Part shown: positions 15,075 to 25,216 of the stretch, one piece after another
Layout of the letters: each line of letters opens with the position of its first letter
Numbering within the stretch: the first letter of the stretch is position 1
Translations under genes and position numbers: made by a program
DNA from: Ligilactobacillus pabuli
GTDB taxonomy: Bacteria > Bacillota > Bacilli > Lactobacillales > Lactobacillaceae
Assembly: GCF_022836475.1 (NCBI RefSeq)
Contig: NZ_BQXH01000015.1
Span: 1-59,693 of the forward strand
Direction of reading: 5' to 3'
Length of the DNA: 59,693 nucleotides
The notes under the pieces: model-generated
Database searches by the model: none
Told to the model about the DNA's origin: nothing
What the model saw: only the letters and a program-made list of their open reading frames with translations

Positions 15075-16292
15075 ATGCAATATACAGAAATTACAGTTCG
15101 CTACGGTGAATTGTCAACTAAAGGAAAAAATCGGCGTTCATTTATTGACCGCTTAGGTACGAATACGCGTAATGCTTTAGCTAGTTTTGACAAATTGGAA
15201 ATTAAGGCTCACCGTGACCGGATGCATATTCGCTTAAACGGTGAAGATTACCATGAAGTTGTTAAACTAGTTAAGAAGATTTTTGGGATTCAGAACTTTT
15301 CGCCTGCAATTAAAGTCGGGCGTGATGTCGAGGAAGTTAAACGCACCGCGATTGAAATTTTTAATGAGATTGCGACAGATGGCATGACCTTTAAGATCAA
15401 TACTCGGCGATCAGACCATAATTTCGAATATGATACCAACCAACTGAATGACATTTTGGGCGGAACCATTTTAGACAATTTTCCCCAGGTGAAAGTTCAA
15501 ATGAAACAACCTGATATCACACTAAGAGTTGAGGTCCGTTCAGACGGAATTTATCTGTCATATGAACAGATCCCTGGTGCTGGCGGTTTGCCGGTTGGAA
15601 CTGCAGGTAAGGGCCTGTTGATGTTATCCGGTGGGATCGATTCGCCGGTTGCCGGATATTTGGCATTAAAGCGTGGCGTCGATTTGGAAATGGTTCATTT
15701 CTACAGTCCGCCATATACGAGTGAGCAAGCCTTGAACAAGGCTAAGGAATTAACTGCCAAATTAGCACCATATGTTGGTAAGATCCGCTTTATTCAAGTC
15801 CCATTTGCTGAGATCCAAGAAACTGTCAAAAAAGACGTTCCAGCCGGCTACTTGATGACGATCCAACGGCGCTTTATGTTGAGATTGTGCGAAAAAATTG
15901 CTGAACAGCGCCATGCTTTAGCGATTTTTAACGGTGAATCATTGGGACAAGTTGCTTCACAAACGATGGAAAGTATGGCAGCAATCAATGATGTGACATC
16001 AATGCCGATTTTACGGCCAGTAGTTTCAATGGATAAAAACGATATCATTAAAGTTGCGGAAGAAATTGATACCTTTAATCTCTCCATTAAACCATATGAA
16101 GATTGCTGTACGGTCTTTGCTCCAACAGCACCAAAAACTAAGCCAAGAATTGATCGTTCACGGGAATATGAGAGTAAATTAGATGTTGATGGATTAATTG
16201 AACGTTCACTGGCTGGAATTAAAATTACAGAAATTACTAGTGCTGACCATTTCTTGAATGCACAAGAAGAGTCATTTGCTGAATTGCTGTAA
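15075..16292 (+). CDS. thiI: tRNA 4-thiouridine sulfurtransferase
   Basis: This 405-residue protein has an N-terminal ferredoxin-like plus THUMP domain (to about 165) followed by a PP-loop ATPase with SGGIDSP at 185–191. It makes 4-thiouridine at tRNA position 8 and can supply thiazole sulfur. The C-terminal rhodanese domain of E. coli ThiI is absent, as usual in Firmicutes, so sulfur must come from a partner, here the desulfurase encoded directly upstream. [14 protein letters not shown] near residue 345 is the conserved region after the PP-loop domain. It is probably one transcript with nifZ. Confidence 0.95.
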   Translation: MQYTEITVRYGELSTKGKNRRSFIDRLGTNTRNALASFDKLEIKAHRDRMHIRLNGEDYHEVVKLVKKIFGIQNFSPAIKVGRDVEEVKRTAIEIFNEIATDGMTFKINTRRSDHNFEYDTNQLNDILGGTILDNFPQVKVQMKQPDITLRVEVRSDGIYLSYEQIPGAGGLPVGTAGKGLLMLSGGIDSPVAGYLALKRGVDLEMVHFYSPPYTSEQALNKAKELTAKLAPYVGKIRFIQVPFAEIQETVKKDVPAGYLMTIQRRFMLRLCEKIAEQRHALAIFNGESLGQVASQTMESMAAINDVTSMPILRPVVSMDKNDIIKVAEEIDTFNLSIKPYEDCCTVFAPTAPKTKPRIDRSREYESKLDVDGLIERSLAGIKITEITSADHFLNAQEESFAELL

Positions 16293-16319
16293 AAATTACT
16301 GGTGCGACTGGATTTAGAC

Positions 16320-16348
16320 TTGACGTTTATGAAACGCAAGGTTAGAAT
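16320..16348 (+). promoter_or_regulatory. Promoter of the valS leader
   Basis: TTGACG, a 17-base spacer and TAGAAT lie just behind thiI. This is a near-consensus vegetative promoter that starts the T-box leader. Confidence 0.8.
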
Positions 16349-16354
16349 TATCTC

Positions 16355-16588
16355 ATAAAGCTTTGACCAAGAGGGTCGTTCGGTACTCATTTGACAGAGA
16401 GAAATGGTTAGTGGAACATTTCAGTGAGCCGGGGATTGTAGCTTGTTAGCTGCCAACTTGAAACTAATTGTAGGGCTGGCCGGACTTCTATCCGTTAACA
16501 AAAGAAATTTAAGTGGGGGTTAAAGCCCCAATTTAGGTGGTACCACGGCACTGTCGTCCTAATTTTTAGGACGATGGTGTTTTTTTTA
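16355..16588 (+). promoter_or_regulatory. T-box leader of valS
   Basis: The T-box sequence AGGTGGTACCACGG is at 16535–16548, followed by a terminator (16549–16588) whose 5' arm overlaps the antiterminator partner, then a T run. Upstream hairpins form the stem I region. GTA at 16438–16440, in the loop after the distal hairpin, is a candidate valine specifier but its placement is tentative. Uncharged tRNA-Val binding would allow readthrough into valS. Confidence 0.92.
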
Positions 16589-16652
16589 ACGGTTAGTGAC
16601 TGAAGAACTCTTTGTTTAAAGATAGATTTGAAACGTAGAAAGGATGAATTAA

Positions 16653-19313
16653 ATGGCTAAAGAAATCGAAATGTCAACCAAATACGATCCAACCGCTGTT
16701 GAACGTGGACGTTACGAAAAATGGCTGGATCAAGATTTATTTAAACCAAGTAGAGACCAAAGTGCCAAACCATATTCCATCGTAATTCCACCACCAAATG
16801 TGACAGGAAAACTGCATTTGGGTCATGCTTGGGATACGACCTTGCAGGATATGCTGATCCGTCAAAAGAGAATGGAAGGTTACGACACTTTATGGCTGCC
16901 AGGAATGGATCATGCAGGGATCGCCACCCAAGCTAAAGTTGAAGCTCGTTTGGCCGAAAGCGGTATTTCCCGTTACGACCTTGGGCGCGAAAAGTTTGTG
17001 GAGAAGGTCTGGGAATGGAAAGACGAATACGCTAATATCATTAAGCAACAGTGGGCTAAATTAGGGCTCTCGCTTGATTATAGCCGTGAACGTTTCACCT
17101 TTGATGAGGGCTTATCTAAAGCCGTGCGTAAAGTCTTTGTTGCTTTGTACAAAAAAGGCCTGATCTATCGCGGCGAATACATTATTAACTGGGATCCAAA
17201 GGCTCGGACTGCATTGTCTGATATTGAAGTCATCCATCAAGATGACAAGGGTGCCTTCTATCATGTTAAGTACCCATTCGCTGATGATACTACTTTTAAC
17301 GGCAAAGATTACATTGAAATTGCAACAACTCGTCCAGAAACGATGCTGGGTGATGTCGCCATTGCGGTCAACCCGAAAGATGAACGTTACAAAGATTTAG
17401 TTGGTAAAAAAGTGGTTCTGCCATTACATGGCCGTCTCTTGGAAATTATTGCTGACCAATACGTTGATCCTGAGTTTGGGACTGGGATGGTTAAGATCAC
17501 ACCAGCGCATGACCCTAATGACTTTGAGGTCGGTAACCGTCATAACTTGGAACGGATCAATACCATGAACGAAGATGCCAGCTTGAATGAAAAAGCTGGT
17601 AAGTATGCTGGAATGGATCGTTTCGATGCCAGAAAAGCCATTGTTGCTGATTTAAAGGAACAAGGCTACCTGTTATCTGAAGAACCAATCGTGCATAGTG
17701 TTGGTCACTCAGAGCGGACTGGTGTTCAAGTCGAAGCACGTTTGTCAACACAGTGGTTTGTGAAGATGAAGCCTCTTGCAGAAGCTGCTTTGAAAAATCA
17801 AGAATCAGACGACCGAGTAACTTTTGTACCAGACCGGTTTGAACATACCTTTACTCAGTGGATGGAAAACGTCCATGACTGGGTAATTTCAAGACAACTC
17901 TGGTGGGGACATCAGATCCCAGCTTGGTACCATAAAGAAACTGGGGAAACCTATGTTGGGGAAGAAGCACCTAGTGATCCAGAAAACTGGGAACAAGATT
18001 CAGATGTGCTAGATACGTGGTTCTCTAGTGCTTTATGGCCATTTTCAACGATGGGTTGGCCAGATGAAGAAGCACCGGACTTTAAACGTTACTTCCCAAC
18101 TAATACCTTAGTTACTGGTTACGATATTATCTTCTTCTGGGTTTCACGGATGATTTTCCAAAGTAAAGAGTTTACCGGTCGGCGACCATTTGAACATGTC
18201 TTGATCCATGGCTTGATACGAGACGAAGAAGGCCGCAAGATGAGTAAATCACTTGGTAACGGGATCGATCCGATGGACGTGATTGAAAAATATGGTGCTG
18301 ATGCCTTGCGGTGGTTCTTAGCAACTGGTTCAACACCGGGACAAGATATTCGCTTCTCATATAAGAAGATGGATTCTGCTTGGAACTTTATTAATAAGAT
18401 TTGGAACGCTAGCCGCTTTGCCATCATGAACTTTGACGAAGATACAGAGGCCAAACTTCCTGATCGCAGTGAATGGCAGTTAGCAGATAAATGGATCTTG
18501 AGCCGCCTGAATACAACCATTCATGAAGTAACTCGTTTATTCGATGCTTTTGAATTTGGTGAAGCAGGACGTGCTTTATACAACTTTATCTGGAATGATC
18601 TATGTGACTGGTACATTGAAATGGCCAAAGAAGATTTCTATGGTAAAAATCAGGAATTGAAACATAATACACAAAATATTTTGTGCTATGTTTTAGACCA
18701 GACTTTACGCTTAATGCACCCAATTATGCCATTTGTTACCGAAGAAATTTGGTTAGCAATGCCACACACCGGGGATTCATTAGTGACAGCAGCTTATCCT
18801 ACTGAGGATGATGCTTTGCATGACGAAGAAGCTGAAAAAGGGATGAGTAATTTGATCGAATTGATCAAGGCTGTCCGGAATATTCGTGCTGATGCCAATG
18901 CACCATTATCTTCACCAGTGGATATCCAAATTAAAACAGCGACAGCTGAAAATCAGGAGATCTTCGAGGCTAATCAAGAATATATTGAACGTTTCTGTCA
19001 TCCACAGACATTGCAGATCTCTGCTGATTTACAAGCACCAACCTTAGCGATGACTGCTGTGATCAGTGGTGCAGAAGTCTATATCCCATTAGCTGGTTTG
19101 GTTGACCTGGGGCAAGAAGTTGCACGTTTGCAAAAAGAAATCGATAAGTTAAATAATGAAGTTACTCGTGGCGAAAAGAAATTAAGTAACCAAGGCTTCG
19201 TTAAAAATGCACCAGAAGCAGTTGTTGCTGAAGAACAAGAAAAATTAGCCGGCTACAAAGAAAAATTAGCTGCTACTGAAGCAAGAATTGCAGAAGTGAA
19301 AAAAGAAATGTAA
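16653..19313 (+). CDS. valS: Valyl-tRNA synthetase
   Basis: This 886-residue class Ia synthetase charges tRNA-Val. The HIGH-type motif is HLGH at 55–58 after PPPNVTGK, and KMSKS is at 529–533. The editing domain ([15 protein letters not shown]) lies between them, and the protein ends with the ValS-specific C-terminal coiled coil ([19 protein letters not shown]). It starts at the ATG after AAAGGATG. Control is by the T-box leader directly upstream. It is followed by folC, as in many Firmicutes. Confidence 0.97.
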   Translation: MAKEIEMSTKYDPTAVERGRYEKWLDQDLFKPSRDQSAKPYSIVIPPPNVTGKLHLGHAWDTTLQDMLIRQKRMEGYDTLWLPGMDHAGIATQAKVEARLAESGISRYDLGREKFVEKVWEWKDEYANIIKQQWAKLGLSLDYSRERFTFDEGLSKAVRKVFVALYKKGLIYRGEYIINWDPKARTALSDIEVIHQDDKGAFYHVKYPFADDTTFNGKDYIEIATTRPETMLGDVAIAVNPKDERYKDLVGKKVVLPLHGRLLEIIADQYVDPEFGTGMVKITPAHDPNDFEVGNRHNLERINTMNEDASLNEKAGKYAGMDRFDARKAIVADLKEQGYLLSEEPIVHSVGHSERTGVQVEARLSTQWFVKMKPLAEAALKNQESDDRVTFVPDRFEHTFTQWMENVHDWVISRQLWWGHQIPAWYHKETGETYVGEEAPSDPENWEQDSDVLDTWFSSALWPFSTMGWPDEEAPDFKRYFPTNTLVTGYDIIFFWVSRMIFQSKEFTGRRPFEHVLIHGLIRDEEGRKMSKSLGNGIDPMDVIEKYGADALRWFLATGSTPGQDIRFSYKKMDSAWNFINKIWNASRFAIMNFDEDTEAKLPDRSEWQLADKWILSRLNTTIHEVTRLFDAFEFGEAGRALYNFIWNDLCDWYIEMAKEDFYGKNQELKHNTQNILCYVLDQTLRLMHPIMPFVTEEIWLAMPHTGDSLVTAAYPTEDDALHDEEAEKGMSNLIELIKAVRNIRADANAPLSSPVDIQIKTATAENQEIFEANQEYIERFCHPQTLQISADLQAPTLAMTAVISGAEVYIPLAGLVDLGQEVARLQKEIDKLNNEVTRGEKKLSNQGFVKNAPEAVVAEEQEKLAGYKEKLAATEARIAEVKKEM

Positions 19314-19425
19314 GATTTAGGGCAGGGAAGACGAAGGTTTTCCTTGTCTTTTTTAGTTGTATCGCGTAAATGATCCAGTATAATAAAGACAAGTTTTAGA
19401 TTAAAAATAAGGGGTCAGTTGATTG

Positions 19426-20736
19426 ATGATAGATAAAATTACTAATTATGCTGAGGCGCTGTCCTTTATCCATGGCAGACATAAATTTGTTAAGTTTCCA
19501 ACGTTAAAACGGATGTTGCGGTTAGCAAATTTATTAGGTGAGCCGCAAAAACAACTCAAATTTATCCACGTGACGGGAACAAATGGTAAGGGCTCAGTGA
19601 CAGCGTACTTACGTGATTTATTAGTTAGTCAAGGATATGATGTTGGGACTTTTACCTCGCCATTTATTGAAAAATTTAACGAACGGATCGCGATTAATGG
19701 TCAAATGGTGAGCGATAATACAATCGTGTCCTTGGTTCAAAAAGTTTTGCCAGCTGTAAATCAGGTTGACAAAGAATATGTTGAAAATGGTGGCGGTCCG
19801 ACTGAATTTGAAGTCTTGACTGCAATGATGTTAGTTTATTTTGCCCAAAGCCAGCCAGATTTTGTGATTGCTGAAGTTGGGATCGGTGGGACCTATGATT
19901 CAACTAATATCATTGAACCATTGATTTCAGTTATTACTTCGGTTGGAATGGATCACATGAAGGTTTTAGGAAATACGCTGGCAGAAATTGCTGCCAATAA
20001 GGCTGGAATTATTAAAAAAGAACGCCCAATCGTGTGTGGTGCTTTGCCGACAGAGGCACTGACAGTTGTTCAAGAACGGAGTCAAGCCATGCAGGCACCC
20101 TTGTATCAGTTAGGAAAACAATTTACTGTTACTCCTAAAAAAGTGGCGAATTACTGGGGTGAAACATTTGCTTATCACTTTTCAGATGTAACTTTGAAAA
20201 AGGTGCAGCTGCAAATGATCGGCGGTTATCAAATTGAGAACGCCGCGGTAGCGTTAACTACTTTTCTAGTGCTAATGCAACAGCTGTCTCAGCCTGTTCA
20301 GCCGCATGAGTTAACTAAATCTCTAAAGCACACAACTTGGCCAGGCAGGTTTGAAAAAATCAATGACGAGCCGCTGATCGTCTTAGACGGAGCACATAAC
20401 GTTCCTGCCATGCAGGGGCTTAAACAAACATTACAACAAAAATTTAGCGGCCAGAAAGTTTATGTCTTACTAGCAGTCTTAGAAGATAAACAATTTAATG
20501 AAATGATTGCCGAATTGGAACAAGTTTCGAATTTGTCGTTATATCTGACGGATTTTGCTGGTCCACGACAAACCATGAAACAGAGTGAATTAGCGGCACA
20601 ATGGCAAACATTCCCGCAATTTGACCACTGGCAGGAAGCATTAGGAGAAATTATTAGTCAGATGTCTGCGGATGATCTGCTGTTGATCACAGGTTCGTTA
20701 TATTTTGTGTCGGAAGTTCGCCGTTACTTCAAGTAG
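19426..20736 (+). CDS. folC: Folylpolyglutamate synthase (Mur ligase family)
   Basis: This 436-residue ATP-dependent ligase adds glutamates to folates (possibly also dihydrofolate synthase). The P-loop GTNGKGS is at 51–57, with TFTSPFIEKFNERI, GIGGTYDSTN and LDGAHN further along, all FolC marks. AAGGGG lies about nine bases before the ATG at 19426; a TTG one codon upstream is less likely. A weak T-rich hairpin separates it from valS. The HAD gene begins 16 bases after its stop. Confidence 0.94.
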   Translation: MIDKITNYAEALSFIHGRHKFVKFPTLKRMLRLANLLGEPQKQLKFIHVTGTNGKGSVTAYLRDLLVSQGYDVGTFTSPFIEKFNERIAINGQMVSDNTIVSLVQKVLPAVNQVDKEYVENGGGPTEFEVLTAMMLVYFAQSQPDFVIAEVGIGGTYDSTNIIEPLISVITSVGMDHMKVLGNTLAEIAANKAGIIKKERPIVCGALPTEALTVVQERSQAMQAPLYQLGKQFTVTPKKVANYWGETFAYHFSDVTLKKVQLQMIGGYQIENAAVALTTFLVLMQQLSQPVQPHELTKSLKHTTWPGRFEKINDEPLIVLDGAHNVPAMQGLKQTLQQKFSGQKVYVLLAVLEDKQFNEMIAELEQVSNLSLYLTDFAGPRQTMKQSELAAQWQTFPQFDHWQEALGEIISQMSADDLLLITGSLYFVSEVRRYFK

Positions 20737-20752
20737 AAAAAGGAGAATGAAT

Positions 20753-21403
20753 GTGAAACCTGATTTAGTAATTTTTGATATGGATGGAGTCGTTTTTGAT
20801 TCAGAAAAGGTCTATTACACTGCCAATAAACTAGCAGCTGATGAACTAGGAATGGACTATTCATTGGAATACTACCGTCGGTTTGTTGGTGCTGGCAACG
20901 ATCAAATGATGGTCGAAATGGCTCAGGATTTTGGTGATGAGGAATTGATCAAAAACTTTATGCAACGTAGTTATAATTTGATCAACCCCTTGGTTTCAGC
21001 AGGAAAGATGGAATTAAAACCGGGCTTTTTAGAGTTAACGCAGCATTTACGTGCACAAAAGACCCCGTATGTCTTAGCCTCTAGTAATGACCGGCACCAA
21101 ATTGATTTTTATTTAACAACCACCAAGATGGATTTGGGCTTTGATTTAATTGTTTCTGCCGATGATGTGACTGAAGCTAAACCGTCACCCGAGATTTTTA
21201 TGCAGGCCTGGCAAAAAGCAGGGCAACCCGAAAAAAATAAAACTTTGGTGATCGAGGATTCGCATAATGGTATCTTGGCTGCCAACCGAGCGGGATTGCC
21301 GGTGGCGATGGTCCCTGATCTAATTTTACCGACAGCTTACGATACAACCAATACGATGGGAATTTTTAAAACTTTGCATGATTTACAAAAAAGTTTGGCT
21401 TAA
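20753..21403 (+). CDS. HAD-superfamily phosphatase (beta-phosphoglucomutase-like)
   Basis: This 216-residue protein has the HAD nucleophile motif DMDG at 9–12, a helical cap (YYRRFVGAGNDQMMVEMAQ), motif II region VLASSND, and a late KPSPEIFMQAW plus IEDSHNGILAANRAG, the PGMB-like subfamily IA pattern. Substrate is unknown; sugar phosphates are typical. AGGAG lies seven bases before the GTG at 20753 and only one base before an ATG at 20747, so the GTG is preferred. It is likely cotranscribed with folC. In many relatives maf occupies this place before radC. Confidence 0.85.
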   Translation: MKPDLVIFDMDGVVFDSEKVYYTANKLAADELGMDYSLEYYRRFVGAGNDQMMVEMAQDFGDEELIKNFMQRSYNLINPLVSAGKMELKPGFLELTQHLRAQKTPYVLASSNDRHQIDFYLTTTKMDLGFDLIVSADDVTEAKPSPEIFMQAWQKAGQPEKNKTLVIEDSHNGILAANRAGLPVAMVPDLILPTAYDTTNTMGIFKTLHDLQKSLA

Positions 21404-21453
21404 AAAAACTAAATTCGGCTTTTTTTTCGTATATAGTAATCGGAGGGGTTAAA

Positions 21454-22128
21454 ATGACATTGATAAATTCTTTTGACTTAGATTACTTAACGAAACAGAT
21501 TCAGCATTATGGACCACAAGCATTAACTGACCGTGAATTGTTATTTTGCGTTTGTTGCAGTGCATTTCCTAAAAGAACTGCCAGCAAAATTACGGGAGAA
21601 TTTTTTGATCAGTATGAGGATCTGGAGCAAATGCAGTATTTAACCAATACTGAAATCAGGGCCTTATTACCAACTGAACAAAAAGCCTGGTTCTTTGAAG
21701 TTTTAGGTGAATTTGCGAATCGCTATGAAAAGCGACCGGCTTTGGCTTTAGGAACGGTGTACTCTAGCCGGAAAATTGGCGAGTATATGACTAAAATGTA
21801 CGGTGCAGCTAAACAAGAACTATTGGTTGGTATTTATTTAGATACTAAAAATCAAGTGATGCTGCAAAAAAATTTGTTTAAAGGGACCTTGAATTCAGCA
21901 ACAGTTCACCCGCGTGAAATTTTTAGAGAGGCTGTTAAGTGTAGCGCTGCACGCTTTATGGTGGTTCATAATCATCCTAGTGGCAATGTGACTCCGTCTA
22001 AAAATGATTTAGCTTTAACAAAGCGTTTGGTCAGTTGCGGAGAGATGTTAGGTATTACGTTACTGGATCATATTATTGTTGGCGATAGTTCATATTTAAG
22101 CATGCGTGAAGAAGAAATTATTGCTTAA
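21454..22128 (+). CDS. radC: RadC family JAMM/MPN domain protein
   Basis: This 224-residue protein has an N-terminal helix-hairpin-helix-like region (YGPQALTDRELL) followed by an MPN+ domain with the complete JAMM signature HxHPx6Sx2D at His172, His174, Ser182 and Asp185, indicating a zinc-dependent fold. The name DNA repair protein is historical; the biochemical role is unsettled. GGAGGGG precedes the ATG. Its place before mreBCD is conserved in Firmicutes. A terminator follows, so it is not in the mre operon. Confidence 0.9.
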   Translation: MTLINSFDLDYLTKQIQHYGPQALTDRELLFCVCCSAFPKRTASKITGEFFDQYEDLEQMQYLTNTEIRALLPTEQKAWFFEVLGEFANRYEKRPALALGTVYSSRKIGEYMTKMYGAAKQELLVGIYLDTKNQVMLQKNLFKGTLNSATVHPREIFREAVKCSAARFMVVHNHPSGNVTPSKNDLALTKRLVSCGEMLGITLLDHIIVGDSSYLSMREEEIIA

Positions 22129-22159
22129 CTGTTAAAAAAAGTCAAGTAGTTTAAATTAA

Positions 22160-22207
22160 CGCTTGCAAACAATTTGTGGATAAACACAATTGTTTGCAGG
22201 CGTTTTT
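22160..22207 (+). terminator. Terminator after radC
   Basis: Long arms CTTGCAAACAATTTGTG and CACAATTGTTTGCAGG are followed by TTTTTT. Confidence 0.85.
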
Positions 22208-22256
22208 TGGATGATCGTTTAGTGTCGTTTTTCCGGTGATAACCAGTGGTGTTGTG

Positions 22257-22285
22257 TTGTAGAAGACTTTAAAATGTGGTAAACT
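22257..22285 (+). promoter_or_regulatory. Promoter of the cold-shock protein gene
   Basis: TTGTAG, a 17-base spacer and TAAACT lie 32 bases before the ATG at 22318. Confidence 0.6.
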
Positions 22286-22317
22286 TGCACAAGTACAAGT
22301 CTTGAAAGGAATTTAAA

Positions 22318-22548
22318 ATGCTAACAGGTAAAGTGCGTTCTTTTAATAAAGATAAAGGTTTTGGTTTTATTATTCCAGATGAGGGCAAGGAAGATATTTT
22401 TGTCCATTTTTCTGCGATTTTAACACCTGGCTATAAGGTTTTAGAAGCAGGACAGCGAGTCAGCTATGTTTCTGTGACAGGAATTAGAGGTCCGCAAGCA
22501 TGCGATGTCAGTATTTTGCATGAAGAAACACCAACTGAGGAACGTTAA
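22318..22548 (+). CDS. Cold-shock domain protein
   Basis: This 76-residue OB-fold RNA/DNA-binding protein starts [18 protein letters not shown]. The RNP1 motif (KGFGFI) and RNP2 motif (DIFVHFS) are both present. The sequence departs from typical CspA in the second half ([15 protein letters not shown]) and carries a short charged tail, so it is a divergent member rather than a housekeeping CspA. It is monocistronic, with AAAGGAA before the ATG and a short leader, lying between radC and mreB. Confidence 0.88.
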   Translation: MLTGKVRSFNKDKGFGFIIPDEGKEDIFVHFSAILTPGYKVLEAGQRVSYVSVTGIRGPQACDVSILHEETPTEER

Positions 22549-22592
22549 TTTGGTGATTTCTTAAAAAAATTAACGAAAGTTGATTTGATAGC

Positions 22593-22604
22593 TTGTGTTA
22601 TAAT
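22593..22604 (+). promoter_or_regulatory. Extended -10 promoter of mreB
   Basis: TGT followed by TATAAT, without a clear -35 at the right distance, lies 57 bases before the mreB start. Confidence 0.5.
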
Positions 22605-22660
22605 TTTAGTATTATCTGAAAAATAAAACTTAATAGGCAACATTGAAGGGATGAAAAAAA

Positions 22661-23665
22661 GTGTTCGGAATGGGAACAAAAAATATCGGGATCGATCTCG
22701 GTACTGCAAATACAATAGTTTATGCTGAAGGTAAGGGAATTGTCTTACGCGAACCTTCAGTTGTTGCTAAAAATACTAAATCAGGAGAAATCGTTTCAGT
22801 TGGTTCTGAAGCCCGCGATATGATTGGACGGACTCCAGCAAGTATTGTTGCAATTCGACCAATGAAAGATGGCGTAATTGCTGATTATGATACAACTGCT
22901 TCGATGATGAAGTATTATATTGATAAAGCTCTTGGTAAACGCGGCGGCAAGCCATATGTCATGGTTTGTGTCCCAAGCGGAGTGACTGAAGTTGAAAAAC
23001 GTGCAGTCGTTGATGCAACTCGAGTTGCGGGTGCTAAAGATGCTTATGTCATCGAAGAACCATTCGCTGCTGCCATTGGCGCAGGTTTGCCAGTGATGGA
23101 TCCAACCGGTAGCATGGTCGTTGATATTGGTGGTGGGACTACTGATGTTGCAACGATTTCTTTAGGCGGGATCGTTTCTAGCCGTTCAATTAGAATGGCT
23201 GGCGACCGTTTGGACGAAGCAATCATTTCGTTTGTTCGAAAAAATTACAACTTGTTAATTGGTGAACGGACTGCTGAACAGTTGAAGATGGATACTGCAT
23301 CTGCATCTGTTGAAGCTGCTAAGGAATTAGATAAGCAATCTATTCGCGGCCGTGATTTGGTAACTGGTTTACCAAAGACAATTGAGATCGAAGCAGAATC
23401 AGTTGCGATTGCGATCCAAGAAGTGATTCAAGAAATTATTACAGCAATCAAAGAAACTTTGGAAGAAACTTCACCTGAAATTGCTGCCGATGTGATCGAC
23501 CACGGAATCGTTTTAACTGGTGGTGGTGCACTCTTGCGGCATTTACCTGAAGTAATCTCCGATGCAACTAAAGTGCCAGTTTTTGTTGCTTCTGAACCAC
23601 TTGATTGTGTTGCGATCGGGACCGGGGAATCCTTGAAGAGCATTGATGTAATGAAAAAGAACTAA
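22661..23665 (+). CDS. mreB: Rod shape-determining actin homologue MreB
   Basis: This 334-residue bacterial actin has the phosphate-1 motif GIDLGTANT near the start, phosphate-2 [12 protein letters not shown] and adenosine motif LTGGGALL. It forms membrane-bound filaments that guide lateral wall synthesis. An internal hydrophobic loop is present; an N-terminal amphipathic helix is short or absent (MFGMGTKN). The start is GTG, ten bases after GAAGGG. A hairpin with a T run follows, so mreC and mreD expression may be partly uncoupled. Confidence 0.96.
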   Translation: MFGMGTKNIGIDLGTANTIVYAEGKGIVLREPSVVAKNTKSGEIVSVGSEARDMIGRTPASIVAIRPMKDGVIADYDTTASMMKYYIDKALGKRGGKPYVMVCVPSGVTEVEKRAVVDATRVAGAKDAYVIEEPFAAAIGAGLPVMDPTGSMVVDIGGGTTDVATISLGGIVSSRSIRMAGDRLDEAIISFVRKNYNLLIGERTAEQLKMDTASASVEAAKELDKQSIRGRDLVTGLPKTIEIEAESVAIAIQEVIQEIITAIKETLEETSPEIAADVIDHGIVLTGGGALLRHLPEVISDATKVPVFVASEPLDCVAIGTGESLKSIDVMKKN

Positions 23666-23682
23666 TTACTAAAAAATTATGT

Positions 23683-23722
23683 GGGGGTTGGAGTTTTTTA
23701 TCTCCAGCCTCTTAATTTTTTA
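23683..23722 (+). terminator. Terminator between mreB and mreC
   Basis: GGTTGGAG and CTCCAGCC form the stem around a T-rich loop; TTAATTTTTT follows. It probably acts as a partial terminator inside the mre locus. Confidence 0.65.
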
Positions 23723-23825
23723 TGCGTTTGATACGAAAAAATTATGATCATGGAGCTGAACGGACCTTTAGTGCAATAACTAGTTGGTTTAGGTCACGGC
23801 ATCATAATGTGAGGAGGTTTGAAGT

Positions 23826-24677
23826 GTGCAAAAGTTCTCATTCAATAAGAGATTAGTAGTCACAATGATTATTTTGATTGTCGGCTTTTTATTAATCGCT
23901 CTATCAATCAGCGTGAGAAATAATAAAAATGCACCATCATTCGTGCAACAAATTGGGAATGAAGCTGGTGGGATAGTTGATCGGGTAGTTGGAGTTCCAA
24001 TGAATGGATTAGGGCATGCAACAGACTCAGTCAAGGATCTATATAACTCTTATACTGAAAATAAGAAGCTCAAGAAACAAGTCGATTCGATTGCAACACA
24101 AAAAGTGGAAAATCAAACTCTTAAAGAAGAAAATGAACACTTAAAACAACAGTTAAAATTAAACGAGACTCTGACATCTTATCAAAAAATCAGTGCGGTC
24201 GTTTTGAGCCGAACACCTTCATCTTGGCAGAATCAAATTATTATTAATAAAGGTTCTGTTGCTGGTGTGAAGAAAAATGATGCGGTAATGTCACGCCAGG
24301 GGTTAGCTGGTCGAGTCACTGAAGTGAATAAAACTACTAGTAAAGTAGAGCTATTGTCTACTGGTAATGATTCAGCCAATCGGTTTGCAGTTCGGGTCAC
24401 GAGCAAGGATGGCACGGTGATCAATGGTTTGATCACTGGTTATAGTACAGCTAACAACCAGCTGATCATGGGTCAGGTAACTTCTAAGGCAAAAATTGCG
24501 AAAGGTGCCAAAATTATTACTTCTGGTATGGGTGGTATTACACCGCAAGGACTACTAGTCGGTCAAGTAATTCGTGTCGCAAATAATGACGAGGGCTTAC
24601 CAACTAAAATCTATATTAAACCCGCAGCTGACTTTAACGATTTAGACGTAGTTACAGTAGCTAGAAGAGTGGATTAG
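23826..24677 (+). CDS. mreC: Cell shape-determining protein MreC
   Basis: This 283-residue protein has an N-terminal membrane helix (LVVTMIILIVGFLLIALSISV), a coiled coil (about 75–115, ENKKLKKQV...KEENEHLKQQLKL) and two extracellular beta-barrel domains, as in all MreC. It links MreB filaments to wall enzymes from outside the membrane. The start is GTG with GGAGGT eight bases upstream. mreD follows after 12 bases. Confidence 0.95.
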   Translation: MQKFSFNKRLVVTMIILIVGFLLIALSISVRNNKNAPSFVQQIGNEAGGIVDRVVGVPMNGLGHATDSVKDLYNSYTENKKLKKQVDSIATQKVENQTLKEENEHLKQQLKLNETLTSYQKISAVVLSRTPSSWQNQIIINKGSVAGVKKNDAVMSRQGLAGRVTEVNKTTSKVELLSTGNDSANRFAVRVTSKDGTVINGLITGYSTANNQLIMGQVTSKAKIAKGAKIITSGMGGITPQGLLVGQVIRVANNDEGLPTKIYIKPAADFNDLDVVTVARRVD

Positions 24678-24689
24678 GAGTTTTGCAAA

Positions 24690-25202
24690 ATGAGAATTTC
24701 AAAAATGAGATATTTTTTTCCAATCGGTACCTTTTTGTTTCTCTTTTTGGATGGTTCGTTGAGCCATCTCCTGGCGCCGTTCTTTTTTACCACAAACGTT
24801 TCAGTTGAAAGCAGGTTGATTTTGCTGTGGCTGGTAATGGGGATCTGTTATGGAACTGTTGATCATTTGATTTGGTGGGCTGCAGCTGCAGGACTATTTT
24901 TTGATTTGTTCTTTACGGGGATCCTAGGGATTTTTACCCTGTTGTTACCATTTATGGTGTACCTGACCCAAAACGTGTTAACATTTTTTAATCGGTCATT
25001 TATTGTGGTATTATTAATATACTTAATTGATATTACCGTACTAACAACTTTGTTTTACTGGGCAAATGCCTTGATTGGCTTTACGTCTGTTTCAGCCGTG
25101 AACTTTATTGGTCGGACACTTGGTCCAACTTTATTGTTTAACTTAGTAGTGTATGTCATTTTATTTTGGCCATTAAAGGTATTTTTCGAAAAATTTGAGT
25201 AA
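24690..25202 (+). CDS. mreD: Rod shape-determining membrane protein MreD
   Basis: This 170-residue integral membrane protein has about five hydrophobic helices, poorly conserved in sequence as usual for MreD. It begins MRISKMRYFFPIGTFLFLF. Identification rests on size, hydrophobicity and position directly between mreC and minC. GGAG precedes the ATG. Confidence 0.88.
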   Translation: MRISKMRYFFPIGTFLFLFLDGSLSHLLAPFFFTTNVSVESRLILLWLVMGICYGTVDHLIWWAAAAGLFFDLFFTGILGIFTLLLPFMVYLTQNVLTFFNRSFIVVLLIYLIDITVLTTLFYWANALIGFTSVSAVNFIGRTLGPTLLFNLVVYVILFWPLKVFFEKFE

Positions 25203-25216
25203 GGATGTGTGGAAGA

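Noticed and set aside
16355-16588. A short gene between thiI and valS
   Set aside because: The sequence is fully explained by the promoter, T-box and terminator.
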